Origin: an uncultured Selenomonadales bacterium | Lineage (GTDB): Bacteria; Bacillota; Negativicutes; Selenomonadales; Selenomonadaceae | NCBI GenBank assembly: GCA_900321035.1 | Contig: ONUH01000015.1 | Location: 1 to 50,402, forward strand | Direction: 5' to 3' | DNA length: 50,402 nt | Notes under the pieces: generated by a model | What the model was told of the DNA's origin: nothing | Seen by the model: only the letters and a program-made list of their open reading frames with translations | The model's database searches: none | Translations under genes and position numbers: made by a program | Shown here: positions 16,717-24,966 of the stretch, in pieces | Position numbering within the stretch: the first letter of the stretch is position 1 | Layout: each line of letters opens with the position of its first letter

Positions 16717-17634
16717 TTATCTTGGTCCTATGAATTTATCTCCGTTCAAGTGAATCATGTGATCCGGCATATTGGCTATCCAAACTTCCGTTTCCCATGC
16801 CAAGCAATCAGCAAACTTTTTGTACATGGCAAAATTCCAAAAAGCTGTTACAAATATCTTGCCAGCTGATACATTTTTAGTTAATTCTCGAAGTTCAAGT
16901 ATCCTTTTTGGTGTCATCGGGCCAACGGATGTTACCGCTTCAACAAAATAAATCCAATTTTTGTCTTGTGAAAACAACACGACATCTGGCATTTTGTCAT
17001 GCAGTGTTATATCAAATCCAAGCGCATTCAATTTTTTTGCGTCGTTTACTAAATTTTTATTTATCGTATCCCCCACATATAGACATTCGGCATTAGGAAC
17101 AAAGCGCGGGGAAAATTCTTCTATGATTGCCTTCTGCAACTCATTGTGGAGTCCCGGAGAAAAGCGAAAATCTGTCCCGTTGATTTTTACCGGCATCATC
17201 GTCATTTCCTTTTTTGACGAATAAATGTCGATGAGCGTATCATGGCTTTTCAAAAAATCTTCTATTTTCTTTGCTTCTTCTTCCGTTTTCAAGGATTGCA
17301 ATACCGAAAGAGTTTCTTCTGTAATCCGATAACGGTAATTCGGGCTATTTGTTGCTTTTCCGTTGTCCTCAATTAGTGCAGCCGTCCTGAACCCGTGTAT
17401 TGCCTGCTTTCGGAATGTTTCCCTGCTGTTTTCCGCATAAGAGGTTTTATAATACCGATTGAGAAATGTAATAATATCATGTATTCTTGTCCAATCATTT
17501 GTAGCTACATTCCAGTGATCTTTCGGTTTAATTCCTGCCATGGCAATGAGGCTTAGGCAACATAGATCTGTTTGCTGTGGTTTTGGCATTCCAACTTTTA
17601 TCAAAAAGTCCCTTGCATCTTCCATTTTACGCAT
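16717..17634 (-). CDS. BsuBI/PstI-family type II restriction endonuclease
   Basis: 305 residues. Start ATG at 17634 is preferred: GGAGG stands seven bases before it and it overlaps the methylase stop by eight bases; an in-frame TTG at 17706 has no ribosome site. The C-terminal half carries family landmarks: EFSPRFVPNAECLYVGDT, then LHDKMPDVVLF and WIYFVEAVTSVGPM, where the Asp and Glu match a PD...ExV-type catalytic site; the family cuts CTGCAG. The N-terminal ~170 residues are helical and likely bind DNA. Strikingly AT-rich compared with the flanking transporters. No internal stop is seen, so it is probably active together with the methylase at 17627. Confidence 0.9.
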   Translation of the reverse strand: MRKMEDARDFLIKVGMPKPQQTDLCCLSLIAMAGIKPKDHWNVATNDWTRIHDIITFLNRYYKTSYAENSRETFRKQAIHGFRTAALIEDNGKATNSPNYRYRITEETLSVLQSLKTEEEAKKIEDFLKSHDTLIDIYSSKKEMTMMPVKINGTDFRFSPGLHNELQKAIIEEFSPRFVPNAECLYVGDTINKNLVNDAKKLNALGFDITLHDKMPDVVLFSQDKNWIYFVEAVTSVGPMTPKRILELRELTKNVSAGKIFVTAFWNFAMYKKFADCLAWETEVWIANMPDHMIHLNGDKFIGPR

Positions 17635-19123
17635 AGGCAACCTCCGCAATAATTTTGTCGCAATTTCTTGTAGAAAGGTCATCCGAGTTAAGGACTTGTT
17701 CTCCAATTTTCTTGATGATGGAAACTGGGGGAATTGGGATATTGTTTATTTCTGAGCTATTTACTTGCGTACTCCCGTTTAATATTCGATAATATTTATC
17801 AAACAATGTTGAATTTAAGAGTGCAAATACTCCATACGTTGTTTTTTCGTCCATTTCTTTCCCGTCAATTCTGTCGACAAAATTTATTTTATTCTCAGTC
17901 CCTATGTACTTATATTCCTTGAAATCCTTTGGAGAATAAATGCCACATTGCAAGCGTCTTTTTTCTTCTTTTGCTGTAAATCTTTTTATAAATACATAGT
18001 TTTTGCTTTTTTGAATCAATGTAGGTTTTTCATCTACAATCCAGTCATATTTTTTTCCGGAGGGGTGATGATTTACTCTGCCATTAAAAATATGCTGGCT
18101 ATAGAATAATGGAAGAGTATGTGCGCCTGGCGAGTTGCGCAACTCATTCCATTGCCGAAAGTCAACAACAATGCCTGTTTTCATTCTCAAGCCTTCGTTA
18201 GGAAGTGTTGATTGGTATGTGTTAATTTTTTTGATAATGTCAAGTTCTTCTTTATTAGTCGGCAAATATACATACATGTCTTCACCGGAAACTATCGAGT
18301 TATAAGGAACACTTAATTTGGTTATGTTTGAAAAATTGTTGCCACTATGGCTTGATGTTATCAATATGGTATTTGATTTTTGCCTACTCCGTTTTACCTT
18401 TATGATTATTGTTTCCTGTAAGACCTGTTCTTTGCTAAATACTTTATCTCTGCTGACAAATAAATGTATTTGTTCTATTATTCCCTCGGTAAGCAGATAT
18501 TCTCGAAATGCTTTGAAATAGGCGCCCGAGGTCCAGCTTCTGGGGATAATATATACCATTTCCGCGTTTTCGTTTAGATTGAATAGGGACATGGCGGCAA
18601 ACAAAAAATATAAATTGGGAGCGCCATGTACTACTTTTGACATCGCTAATGCACTGGGATGATTTCGTGCTACCTTCATATATGGAGGATTGGAAATTAT
18701 ATAATCATATTTTGAGGGGAGGGCATCCGAAAATAAATTTTCGTTAAAGGAATCAGCTTGGGCAAGAATATAATCTTCTTCTATAATTTGATATTCCAAT
18801 TTTCCATTAAGCAAATTCTCAATATATGTTAAATTTTTTTTCAGAATAGGCAATACGTCAGAATCCACCTCATAACAGGTAAGATGAATTTGCAGATTCG
18901 GATATTCTCTTGAAATACGTTCGATAAGTGCTATCGACAATATTCCGGTTCCCGTTCCGGGGTCAAGAATACTGACGGTTTGATGAATATTTGACAGGTC
19001 AAACATATCGGCCATAAATCTTGCAGTCTCAGCAGAAACAAAAAATTGGCCTTTGGCTTTGCGCGTTTTTTTGGGCATTCCTGCTAAAAACGCAGCCGTA
19101 TGATTAACAGCGTAATTTAACAT
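17627..19123 (-). CDS. N6-adenine DNA methyltransferase (BsuBI/PstI-type partner)
   Basis: 498 residues. Motif X-like KAKGQFFVSAETARFMADM, motif I LDPGTGTGILSIAL, acidic motif II at CYEVDSD, and motif IV SNPPYMKV identify an N6-adenine methylase with the target-recognition region in the C-terminal half. It protects the site cut by the overlapping endonuclease, whose frame begins inside its last codons, so translation is coupled with methylase first. Composition is AT-rich across both genes, unlike the rest of the window: a likely transferred module inserted between the two NHLM ABC genes. Confidence 0.92.
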   Translation of the reverse strand: MLNYAVNHTAAFLAGMPKKTRKAKGQFFVSAETARFMADMFDLSNIHQTVSILDPGTGTGILSIALIERISREYPNLQIHLTCYEVDSDVLPILKKNLTYIENLLNGKLEYQIIEEDYILAQADSFNENLFSDALPSKYDYIISNPPYMKVARNHPSALAMSKVVHGAPNLYFLFAAMSLFNLNENAEMVYIIPRSWTSGAYFKAFREYLLTEGIIEQIHLFVSRDKVFSKEQVLQETIIIKVKRSRQKSNTILITSSHSGNNFSNITKLSVPYNSIVSGEDMYVYLPTNKEELDIIKKINTYQSTLPNEGLRMKTGIVVDFRQWNELRNSPGAHTLPLFYSQHIFNGRVNHHPSGKKYDWIVDEKPTLIQKSKNYVFIKRFTAKEEKRRLQCGIYSPKDFKEYKYIGTENKINFVDRIDGKEMDEKTTYGVFALLNSTLFDKYYRILNGSTQVNSSEINNIPIPPVSIIKKIGEQVLNSDDLSTRNCDKIIAEVAYA

Positions 19124-19158
19124 GATCTAACCTCCGTGATATAAGGCTGTAGTTTTTC

Positions 19159-20253
19159 CTACACTTTTGCATAAAACGTATTCTTCCCGGCCCCGTGTTT
19201 TTTCAAATAGCCTTCGTCAACGAGTTTTTTCAGCGATGCCTCCACGGATTTCTCGCTGATGCTGGGGCAGATGTCGGCGATTTCCCGTTTGGTGAATTTG
19301 CCGATCTTGCCGTCCACGGAAGCCTTTACGATGTCGTAGGCGCTGCTTTTTGCCGTGACGAGCTTTTTCTTTCCTTTGCTTGTTTCCGTGATTTTCGTTT
19401 TGCCGCCGATAAGCTCCATGCGGCTCTCGAATTCCCGGTAACAGGCAAGTACGACGCCGAGTATATATTTGACGAAGGGCGTCGGATTGTCTTTTTCCTC
19501 GTGCCATCCGGCGGAGGCTTCTTCCAAGGCGTCGTAATACGCGTCCTTTGTTTTTTCGATGTGTTTCTCGATGCTGATATATTTTCCCGCCATGTATCCG
19601 GCCTGATACAGAAGCAGCAGCGTCAGCAGCCGGCTCATTCTTCCGTTGCCGTCGTCGAAGGGATGAATGCAGAGGAAGTCGTGCAGGAATACGGGAATGA
19701 CAAGCAGGGAATCCACCGACGAGTCTTCGGCGATGCGGCGGTAATTCTCGCAAACGGTGCGGACGCACGGCCCGGTCTCATAGGGCGGCACCGGCGTAAA
19801 GCGGATAAATTCCGTGCCGTCCGGTCTTGTTTCCCGCAGATAATTCTGCGCCGTTTTATATCGGCCGCCGTTTCCCGTATCGGCGTATTGCATCAGATCC
19901 CTGTGAAGCTGTAGGATGACATTTTCGGTGACGGGAATGAATTCGTAATTCTCATGCACCGTTCGCAGGACGTCGCGATAACCGGCAATTTCTTTTTCGT
20001 TCCGGTTTCGCGGCGTCGTTTTTTCTTTCGCAATCTGTCCGAGCCGGGTGCTCGTCGTCACGATGCCTTCGATCCGATTGGAAGATTCGATGGACTGCAC
20101 CTTTGCGACTTCCACCAGCTTTTCCAGTTCCAAAGGCTTCTGCCGCAGAAAGAGGTCCTGTTTTCCCTTATATTCGTGTATCCGGGCAAGATAATTCAGG
20201 GTCTCGTTATCCCAGCGGCAAGTTTTGTATTTGCTGTAATCAAAATTTCTCAT
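19159..20253 (-). CDS. Fic-domain protein (AMPylase-type) with N-terminal inhibitory motif and C-terminal wHTH
   Basis: 364 residues. The Fic core motif HPFDDGNGRMSR is intact, including catalytic His, with a preceding FLHDFLCI helix. An inhibitory motif of class II Fic proteins, SSNRIEG, lies at ~55-61, so activity is likely auto-restrained. Residues ~295-364 resemble a winged helix (KREIADICPSISEKSVEASLKKLVDEGYL). By family, it would transfer AMP from ATP to a protein target; the target is unknown. ATG at 20253 follows TATAGGAGAACGGCTG. It may repress itself through the inverted repeat over its promoter. It stands between the RM pair and the NHLM export genes. Confidence 0.92.
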   Translation of the reverse strand: MRNFDYSKYKTCRWDNETLNYLARIHEYKGKQDLFLRQKPLELEKLVEVAKVQSIESSNRIEGIVTTSTRLGQIAKEKTTPRNRNEKEIAGYRDVLRTVHENYEFIPVTENVILQLHRDLMQYADTGNGGRYKTAQNYLRETRPDGTEFIRFTPVPPYETGPCVRTVCENYRRIAEDSSVDSLLVIPVFLHDFLCIHPFDDGNGRMSRLLTLLLLYQAGYMAGKYISIEKHIEKTKDAYYDALEEASAGWHEEKDNPTPFVKYILGVVLACYREFESRMELIGGKTKITETSKGKKKLVTAKSSAYDIVKASVDGKIGKFTKREIADICPSISEKSVEASLKKLVDEGYLKKHGAGKNTFYAKV

Positions 20254-20260
20254 CAGCCGT

Positions 20261-20330
20261 TCTCCTATACTTGAGTTATTCTCCTAAATTATACCATATT
20301 TTAGGAGAATGTTGACGATTAGGAGAAAAA
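20261..20330 (-). promoter_or_regulatory. fic promoter with repeated TAGGAGAA half-sites
   Basis: On the minus strand TCAACA, 16 bases, then TATAAT form a promoter. TTCTCCTAAA and TTTAGGAGAA make an inverted repeat around the -10 (20279-20310). Further copies of AGGAGAA lie at 20321 and, as the ribosome site itself, at 20261. This looks like an operator, possibly for the Fic protein's own wHTH domain. Confidence 0.6.
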
Positions 20331-22544
20331 TCAGTAGCTCTGAATCAGTTTCTTGTAGTACCCGTCCTCTTCCATCAGCGTCTCGTGGGTGCCGCGCTGT
20401 ACGACCCGGCCTTTCTGCAGCACGATGATCTCGTCGCAGTCGCGGATGGTGGAGAGGCGGTGGGCTACGATGAGGCAGGCGCAGCCGCGCCGCCGCACGT
20501 TTTTCATGATTTCCTGCTCGGTGATCGGGTCGAGGGCGCTGGTGGCTTCGTCGAGGATCAGGAGCGACGGGTTCGCCGCCAAGGCTCTCGCGATTTCCAT
20601 GCGCTGCCGCTGGCCGCCGGACAGGTTGTAGCCGCCCTCTTCGAGCATGGCGTCGTAGCCGCCGCGCATCAGAGAGATGTCCTCGTGGATCATGGCGTCC
20701 TTTGCCGCCTGGATGATGTCCCTTCGCGGCACGTTCGGGTTGAACAGCGCGATATTCTCGGCCACCGTCCCTTCGAGCAGGAAGATTTCCTGCTCGACGA
20801 CCGCCACGGACTGGGCGAAGACTTCCCGGGGAATATCCTTCGATGAGACGCCGTCGAACAGGATCTCGCCGGACCAGGGCTGATAGAGGCCGGAGACCAG
20901 CTTTGCCAGCGTGGATTTGCCGCTGCCGCTCTTGCCGACGATGGCGACGCGGCGCCCCGGCTCCAGCTTCAGGTTCAGCTTCTTGATCAGCGTGGGCAGC
21001 GTGTGGGAATAGCCGAAATTCACCTTCTGCAGCTCCAGCCGGCCCGTGAGCTTCGGCGGCAGGGTCTTCATGACGTCCTTGGTCAGCTCTTTTTCCTCGT
21101 CGAGGGGGTAGCGGTAGACGTCGTTGATCTTCATCATCTGGGAGCTGGCCTGCTGGATGTCCTGCGACATGGAGGTGATGCGGTTGACCGGCGCCTGGAA
21201 ATTGGACATCAGATTTTGGAACGCGACGAAGATACCTACGGACATCAGGCCGTCCATGATCGAGAAGCCGCCCTCCGCCATGACGACGGCGCCGTTGACG
21301 CCGCTGAGAGCCGCCGGGACGAAGTTGATGAACTGGCTGTAATATTCCTGTTTTTGCGACATGGTCAAAAAGCGCGCGTTGGCGTCGGCCCATTTGACGA
21401 AGAAGTCGTCCTCGTTGCCGTTGGCCTTCAGCGTCTCGATGGTGGAGATGCCCGAAACGCTGATGCCGTAGAGCTTGCCCTGTTCCTGCGTGAGCTTCAT
21501 GCGCTGCTCTTTCAGCCACTGGTAGCTGGCGTAAGTCACGAAGATATTCAGGGCGGTGAAGACGACGCCGATGACGGTCAGCTTCACGTTGTAAAGCACC
21601 AGCAGGAACAGATAGAATGCGGCGATGCCTATATCCAGCACAGTGGTGGCGAGATTTCCCGTGACAAAATTCGCGATGGATTCGTGGAACTGCACGCGGG
21701 ACGCGATCTCGCCCGAATAGCGCGTCTGGAAGAACGAGACGGGCAGCTTCAGCACATAGGCGAGGAACGATGAGGAATTCTGTATCGTCATCTGCCCCTG
21801 CCATCGGAGCAGACACCAGGAGCGCAGGAAGGTCAGCGTCAGCGTCAGCACGAGCGCGATAAAGAGCGCCAGCAGTACGTCGAAGAGCCAGTCCCTGTGC
21901 TTGTAGGTCAGCACGTCGTCGAGGAAGGTCTGGGAGATCAGCGGCACGCCCAAATTGACCAGGGACAGGCAAAGGCCGACGCCGAGGATGAAGGCGAGGG
22001 TGCGGCGGTCCTCCAGGATGTCGGAGAGCAGCGTCAGCCAGACGCTTTCCGGCTCGCCGTCCTGCACGAAGCCTTCGTCGGGCCGCAGTATCAGGGTAAT
22101 TCCGGTGAAGCTTTCCTCGAATTCGTTCCAGGCGACCGAGCGGTGGCCCACCGCCGGGTCATTCAGGAAGACCTCTCCGGTCTTTTCGTTATATCCCTCG
22201 AAGACGAGGAAATGATGGAACTCCCAATGGATGATGAACGGCGGGATCAGCTTTTTCAAGTCTTCCGGCGCATAGGAAAAGCCCTCCGCTTTCATGCCGA
22301 GGGATTCCGCCGCCGCCATCACGTTGCTCGCGTTGCTGCCGTTGCGGCTGACGCCGCAAAGCTCGCGAAGCTGTTCCAGCGGCATATATTTTTTGTAATA
22401 GCCCAGGATGATGCCGAGGGACGCCGCGCCGCACTCCGCCGCCTCCATTTGCAGGACGACGGGAGTCTTCCTGCGTTTCCTGCCGTAAATGAAGCTGTCG
22501 AAATCCGGCAGGCTGTCCCAAAGCGATTTCAGTTTGCTGATCAT
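20331..22544 (-). CDS. NHLM-type bacteriocin ABC transporter with C39 peptidase domain (first ABC protein)
   Basis: 737 residues in three parts. A C39 peptidase (~25-150) has catalytic Cys38 (LQMEAAECGAASLG), His111 (HHFLVFEGY) and Asp129 (LNDPAVG). A six-helix export domain (~165-450) follows, then an ATPase with GKSGSGKSTLAKL, LSGGQRQRMEIARAL and LLILDEATSALD. Role: cleaves NHLP leaders after the GG motif while exporting the peptide across the inner membrane; all four precursors in this window end their leaders in AGG. ATG at 22544 follows GGAGAG. It is third in the operon after the two membrane fusion genes, separated from the HlyD gene by a 149-bp repeat-containing gap. Confidence 0.94.
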   Translation of the reverse strand: MISKLKSLWDSLPDFDSFIYGRKRRKTPVVLQMEAAECGAASLGIILGYYKKYMPLEQLRELCGVSRNGSNASNVMAAAESLGMKAEGFSYAPEDLKKLIPPFIIHWEFHHFLVFEGYNEKTGEVFLNDPAVGHRSVAWNEFEESFTGITLILRPDEGFVQDGEPESVWLTLLSDILEDRRTLAFILGVGLCLSLVNLGVPLISQTFLDDVLTYKHRDWLFDVLLALFIALVLTLTLTFLRSWCLLRWQGQMTIQNSSSFLAYVLKLPVSFFQTRYSGEIASRVQFHESIANFVTGNLATTVLDIGIAAFYLFLLVLYNVKLTVIGVVFTALNIFVTYASYQWLKEQRMKLTQEQGKLYGISVSGISTIETLKANGNEDDFFVKWADANARFLTMSQKQEYYSQFINFVPAALSGVNGAVVMAEGGFSIMDGLMSVGIFVAFQNLMSNFQAPVNRITSMSQDIQQASSQMMKINDVYRYPLDEEKELTKDVMKTLPPKLTGRLELQKVNFGYSHTLPTLIKKLNLKLEPGRRVAIVGKSGSGKSTLAKLVSGLYQPWSGEILFDGVSSKDIPREVFAQSVAVVEQEIFLLEGTVAENIALFNPNVPRRDIIQAAKDAMIHEDISLMRGGYDAMLEEGGYNLSGGQRQRMEIARALAANPSLLILDEATSALDPITEQEIMKNVRRRGCACLIVAHRLSTIRDCDEIIVLQKGRVVQRGTHETLMEEDGYYKKLIQSY

Positions 22545-22693
22545 ATCAATCGGCTCTCCATACTATCGGAAAACTTGTGCATAATGCGCAGGATAAATCC
22601 GTCAAGGCAAGGCGGAGGAGGGAAGCGCAGCGGTACTGCGCTGACCGGCGACAACGCAGCCTTGCGAATTCAGGCAAGCAGTATGTATAAGTT
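22545..22693. repeat. Probable intergenic repeat inside the export operon
   Basis: This gap holds GC-rich, partly palindromic sequence (GCGCAGCGGTACTGCGCTG at 22626-22644; CAAGGCAAGGCGGAGGAGGG before it) bracketed by the related ends CGGAAAACTTGTGCATAATG and AGTATGTATAAGTTTCAATCGG. It has no ORF and looks like a mobile intergenic repeat that has landed between the HlyD and ABC genes. I could not find a second full copy in the window. Confidence 0.45.
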
Positions 22694-23647
22694 TCAATCG
22701 GTCCTCAGCCATTGCCCCATCTTGTCGAACGCATAGGCGAACGGGGACTTCCTGTCCACGATGGCCGTGGCGGTGCAGGTCATGCCCTCATGGATATCCT
22801 CTTTCGGGCCCAGCAGCGTCGTCCAGAGATACCCGGATTTCGTGTCGTCGTCCCGGGTCAGCTCCACCCGGACTTCCATGATGGCGCCGCCGCACTTCTG
22901 CAGGACCCAGTTGGCAAACTCCTTGTTGCCCGTCCAGTAGACCACGCGGTCGCTGTTCACCGGATAAGGCGAGAGCTCGATGACCTTGCCGACCAGCGAG
23001 CCGTACAGCGACGAGTCGATGGCGCCGGGGGAGACCTGGATCATGGAACCGGGCTTCAGCTTATTGCCCGTCAGCGCCGGCACGAAAATGACGGCGGTCA
23101 GGTCCTGGGCTTCCCATACGTCCACGTCGTAAAGCGGCGAGCCCGCCTGTATGATCTGCCCTTCGCGCATACGCTGGGACGTAATGACGCCGTCGTAGGG
23201 GCTGATGACCTGCCCCTGGTGCTGCAGCTCTTCCTTTGATGAAGCGAGCTGGGCCGTACGCGCACGCATATCGTCGTAGCTGGTGGCGGTGTGCGCCTGC
23301 TCGGCGTTCAGATAGACCTGCTGCTCCAGCTCGGTCTGCTCGATGACCGCCACCACGTCGCCCTTCTTCACTACATCCCCGATTTTGCAATTCATCTCCA
23401 GGATGCGCCCGCTGCCGATGGAGGAAATGTTGGTGACGCCGGTGTCGTCGGTGATAAGGCCATAGCCCGTCACCTGTTCCGCCATCACGCCGAAGAAGGC
23501 CCAGACCAGCACCGAGAACAGTGCGATACCCACCGCCGACAAGGCAATCCAGCCCGTCGAGTTGGTGATGGAAAAGACTGCGCCGGCTTTTTCCGGCCGT
23601 TTCAGCTTGTCCAGTGCTTTCTGCTGGAAAATCTGGTTAGAACTCAT
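22694..23647 (-). CDS. NHLM bacteriocin system secretion protein (HlyD family)
   Basis: 317 residues. MSSNQIFQQKALDKLKRPE precedes a membrane anchor (WIALSAVGIALFSVLVWAFFG), then a lipoyl-type half (GDVVKKGDVVAVIEQ), a short coiled region (~115-145) and a second half (QVISPYDGVITSQRMREGQII). The short hairpin and the RP-E start are typical of the HlyD protein of NHLM systems. ATG at 23647 overlaps the preceding membrane fusion gene by 11 bases. It should link the NHLM ABC proteins with the cell envelope. Confidence 0.9.
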   Translation of the reverse strand: MSSNQIFQQKALDKLKRPEKAGAVFSITNSTGWIALSAVGIALFSVLVWAFFGVMAEQVTGYGLITDDTGVTNISSIGSGRILEMNCKIGDVVKKGDVVAVIEQTELEQQVYLNAEQAHTATSYDDMRARTAQLASSKEELQHQGQVISPYDGVITSQRMREGQIIQAGSPLYDVDVWEAQDLTAVIFVPALTGNKLKPGSMIQVSPGAIDSSLYGSLVGKVIELSPYPVNSDRVVYWTGNKEFANWVLQKCGGAIMEVRVELTRDDDTKSGYLWTTLLGPKEDIHEGMTCTATAIVDRKSPFAYAFDKMGQWLRTD

Positions 23648-24824
23648 ATTCCTTCGCTCCCACTTTCATGCCCTCGGTGTAGATCGACGGGTCGGCCACC
23701 ACCACCGGCTCGTCCTCGGACAGCCCGGAGACGATTTCCGTCAGTCCGTCTCCCTCGATGCCGCAGGTTATCTCCCGCCGCACGAGGCGGGACTCGTCGC
23801 TCAGGGTGTAGACGAAATGGTTCCCTGTCTTCACGTCCTTTTGGACGGCCCTGCCCGGAATCGCCAGCTTGCGGATCGTATCCATCGACATGATCCGCAC
23901 GCTGTCGTAATAGGTCGGCTCCAGGACGCCGGTGGGATTTTCCACCCGCCAGACCACCTCGTGGAAATCGGTGTCGGCATTCGCGTCCGGCACCACCGAA
24001 ACAAGTTCCATGTAAAACTGGTTGAGCTTCAGCGTCGTTTTCGGCAGCGACGTCTCGCCGAAAGGGTACGCCTTGTTCGTCAGCCGGTGGGGCTGGATTT
24101 CCAGGATGAACCGGTCCCCCACCGACAGAAGCTGCTGGAATTTATCGTGGGCAATCACGGAACGCCCCATCAGATTGTGGAGGTCCGACAGCATGAAGAT
24201 CCCTTCGCCGGCGCGGACGTATCGGCCCGCCTCCCGGTAAACCTGTATGATGTTCGCTGCGCGCGGCGCGGTGATCGTCATCTTGCTCTGCTCGGAGAGC
24301 ATCAGGTCTCGCTTGGATATGCGGCTCTCCATCTGGGCGAGGGCGGCGTCCCGCTGGGCCACGGCGCTGTCGTATTCCTGCAGGGAAATGGCGTTGTGCT
24401 CGACCAACTGCTTATAGCGGTTCGCGGTTTGCTCCGCGTTGATGAACTGCGCCCGCGCCGCCTCGATGTCCGCCTCCGCCGAAGCGGTTTGCGCCAGAAG
24501 GTCGTTGTTGGTCATCGTGGCCAGCACCTCGCCCTCTTCCACGCGCTGGCTCTTCACGACGCGGACGTCGCTCAGCACGCCCTCGTACTGCGCGGAGACG
24601 TCGATCGTCCAGGGCGCGCGCACGGTGAAGTTGATTTCTTCAGCAAAGGCGTGGAAATCCCGATAACCGACGTGCGCCACGGGCAGCACCGTATATTGGG
24701 CCGCCTCCATCTTCTCGATATGGCGGCGGCTGGCGTCGTTGATGTAAATGCCGTAGGTCACGACGGAAACGACGATGCAGATGACGCCGATGATGGCTAT
24801 TTTCAAATACTTTTGCGCGTCCAC
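23637..24824 (-). CDS. Additional periplasmic membrane fusion protein (RND/HlyD-type)
   Basis: 395 residues: N-terminal anchor (IAIIGVICIVVSVVTYGIYI), lipoyl halves (LATMTNNDLLAQ; MTITAPRAANIIQVYREAG) around a coiled coil (~95-165), a beta-barrel domain, and a C-terminal membrane-proximal domain (GNHFVYTLSDESRLVRREI) typical of RND-type adaptors. Start is GTG at 24824 with GGGAGG upstream. It is the first gene of the export operon and is translationally coupled to the NHLM HlyD gene. A second adaptor with a full membrane-proximal domain is unusual for NHLM systems and fits export across two membranes. Confidence 0.88.
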   Translation of the reverse strand: MDAQKYLKIAIIGVICIVVSVVTYGIYINDASRRHIEKMEAAQYTVLPVAHVGYRDFHAFAEEINFTVRAPWTIDVSAQYEGVLSDVRVVKSQRVEEGEVLATMTNNDLLAQTASAEADIEAARAQFINAEQTANRYKQLVEHNAISLQEYDSAVAQRDAALAQMESRISKRDLMLSEQSKMTITAPRAANIIQVYREAGRYVRAGEGIFMLSDLHNLMGRSVIAHDKFQQLLSVGDRFILEIQPHRLTNKAYPFGETSLPKTTLKLNQFYMELVSVVPDANADTDFHEVVWRVENPTGVLEPTYYDSVRIMSMDTIRKLAIPGRAVQKDVKTGNHFVYTLSDESRLVRREITCGIEGDGLTEIVSGLSEDEPVVVADPSIYTEGMKVGAKEYEF

Positions 24825-24850
24825 GGACTCGCCTCCCGAATTTATTGATG

Positions 24851-24921
24851 ATTATCCTTCCAAAAGTCAATGTCCTGTTTCGAAACGTCAATGTCCTGTT
24901 TTTAAGTTTCAATGTCCTGTT
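24851..24921 (-). promoter_or_regulatory. Three 21-bp-spaced direct repeats before the export operon
   Basis: On the minus strand AACAGGACATTGA occurs three times; CAATGTCCTG on the plus strand starts at 24868, 24889 and 24910, an exact 21-bp period. The proximal copy lies at the -35 position of a possible -10, GATAAT (24851-24856), which itself lacks a consensus -35. This is the arrangement of an activator-dependent promoter, as with LytTR-type regulators of bacteriocin genes. No matching regulator gene is in the window. Confidence 0.6.
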
Positions 24922-24966
24922 TGTGTTTTGCAGTCGATGCGCGGCTTTCTGCTGATCGCATGGGCG

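Noticed and set aside
24860..24925. CRISPR-like array at the three 21-bp repeats
   Set aside because: Conserved units are ~13 bp with 8-bp gaps, only three copies, and no cas genes; operator repeats fit better.
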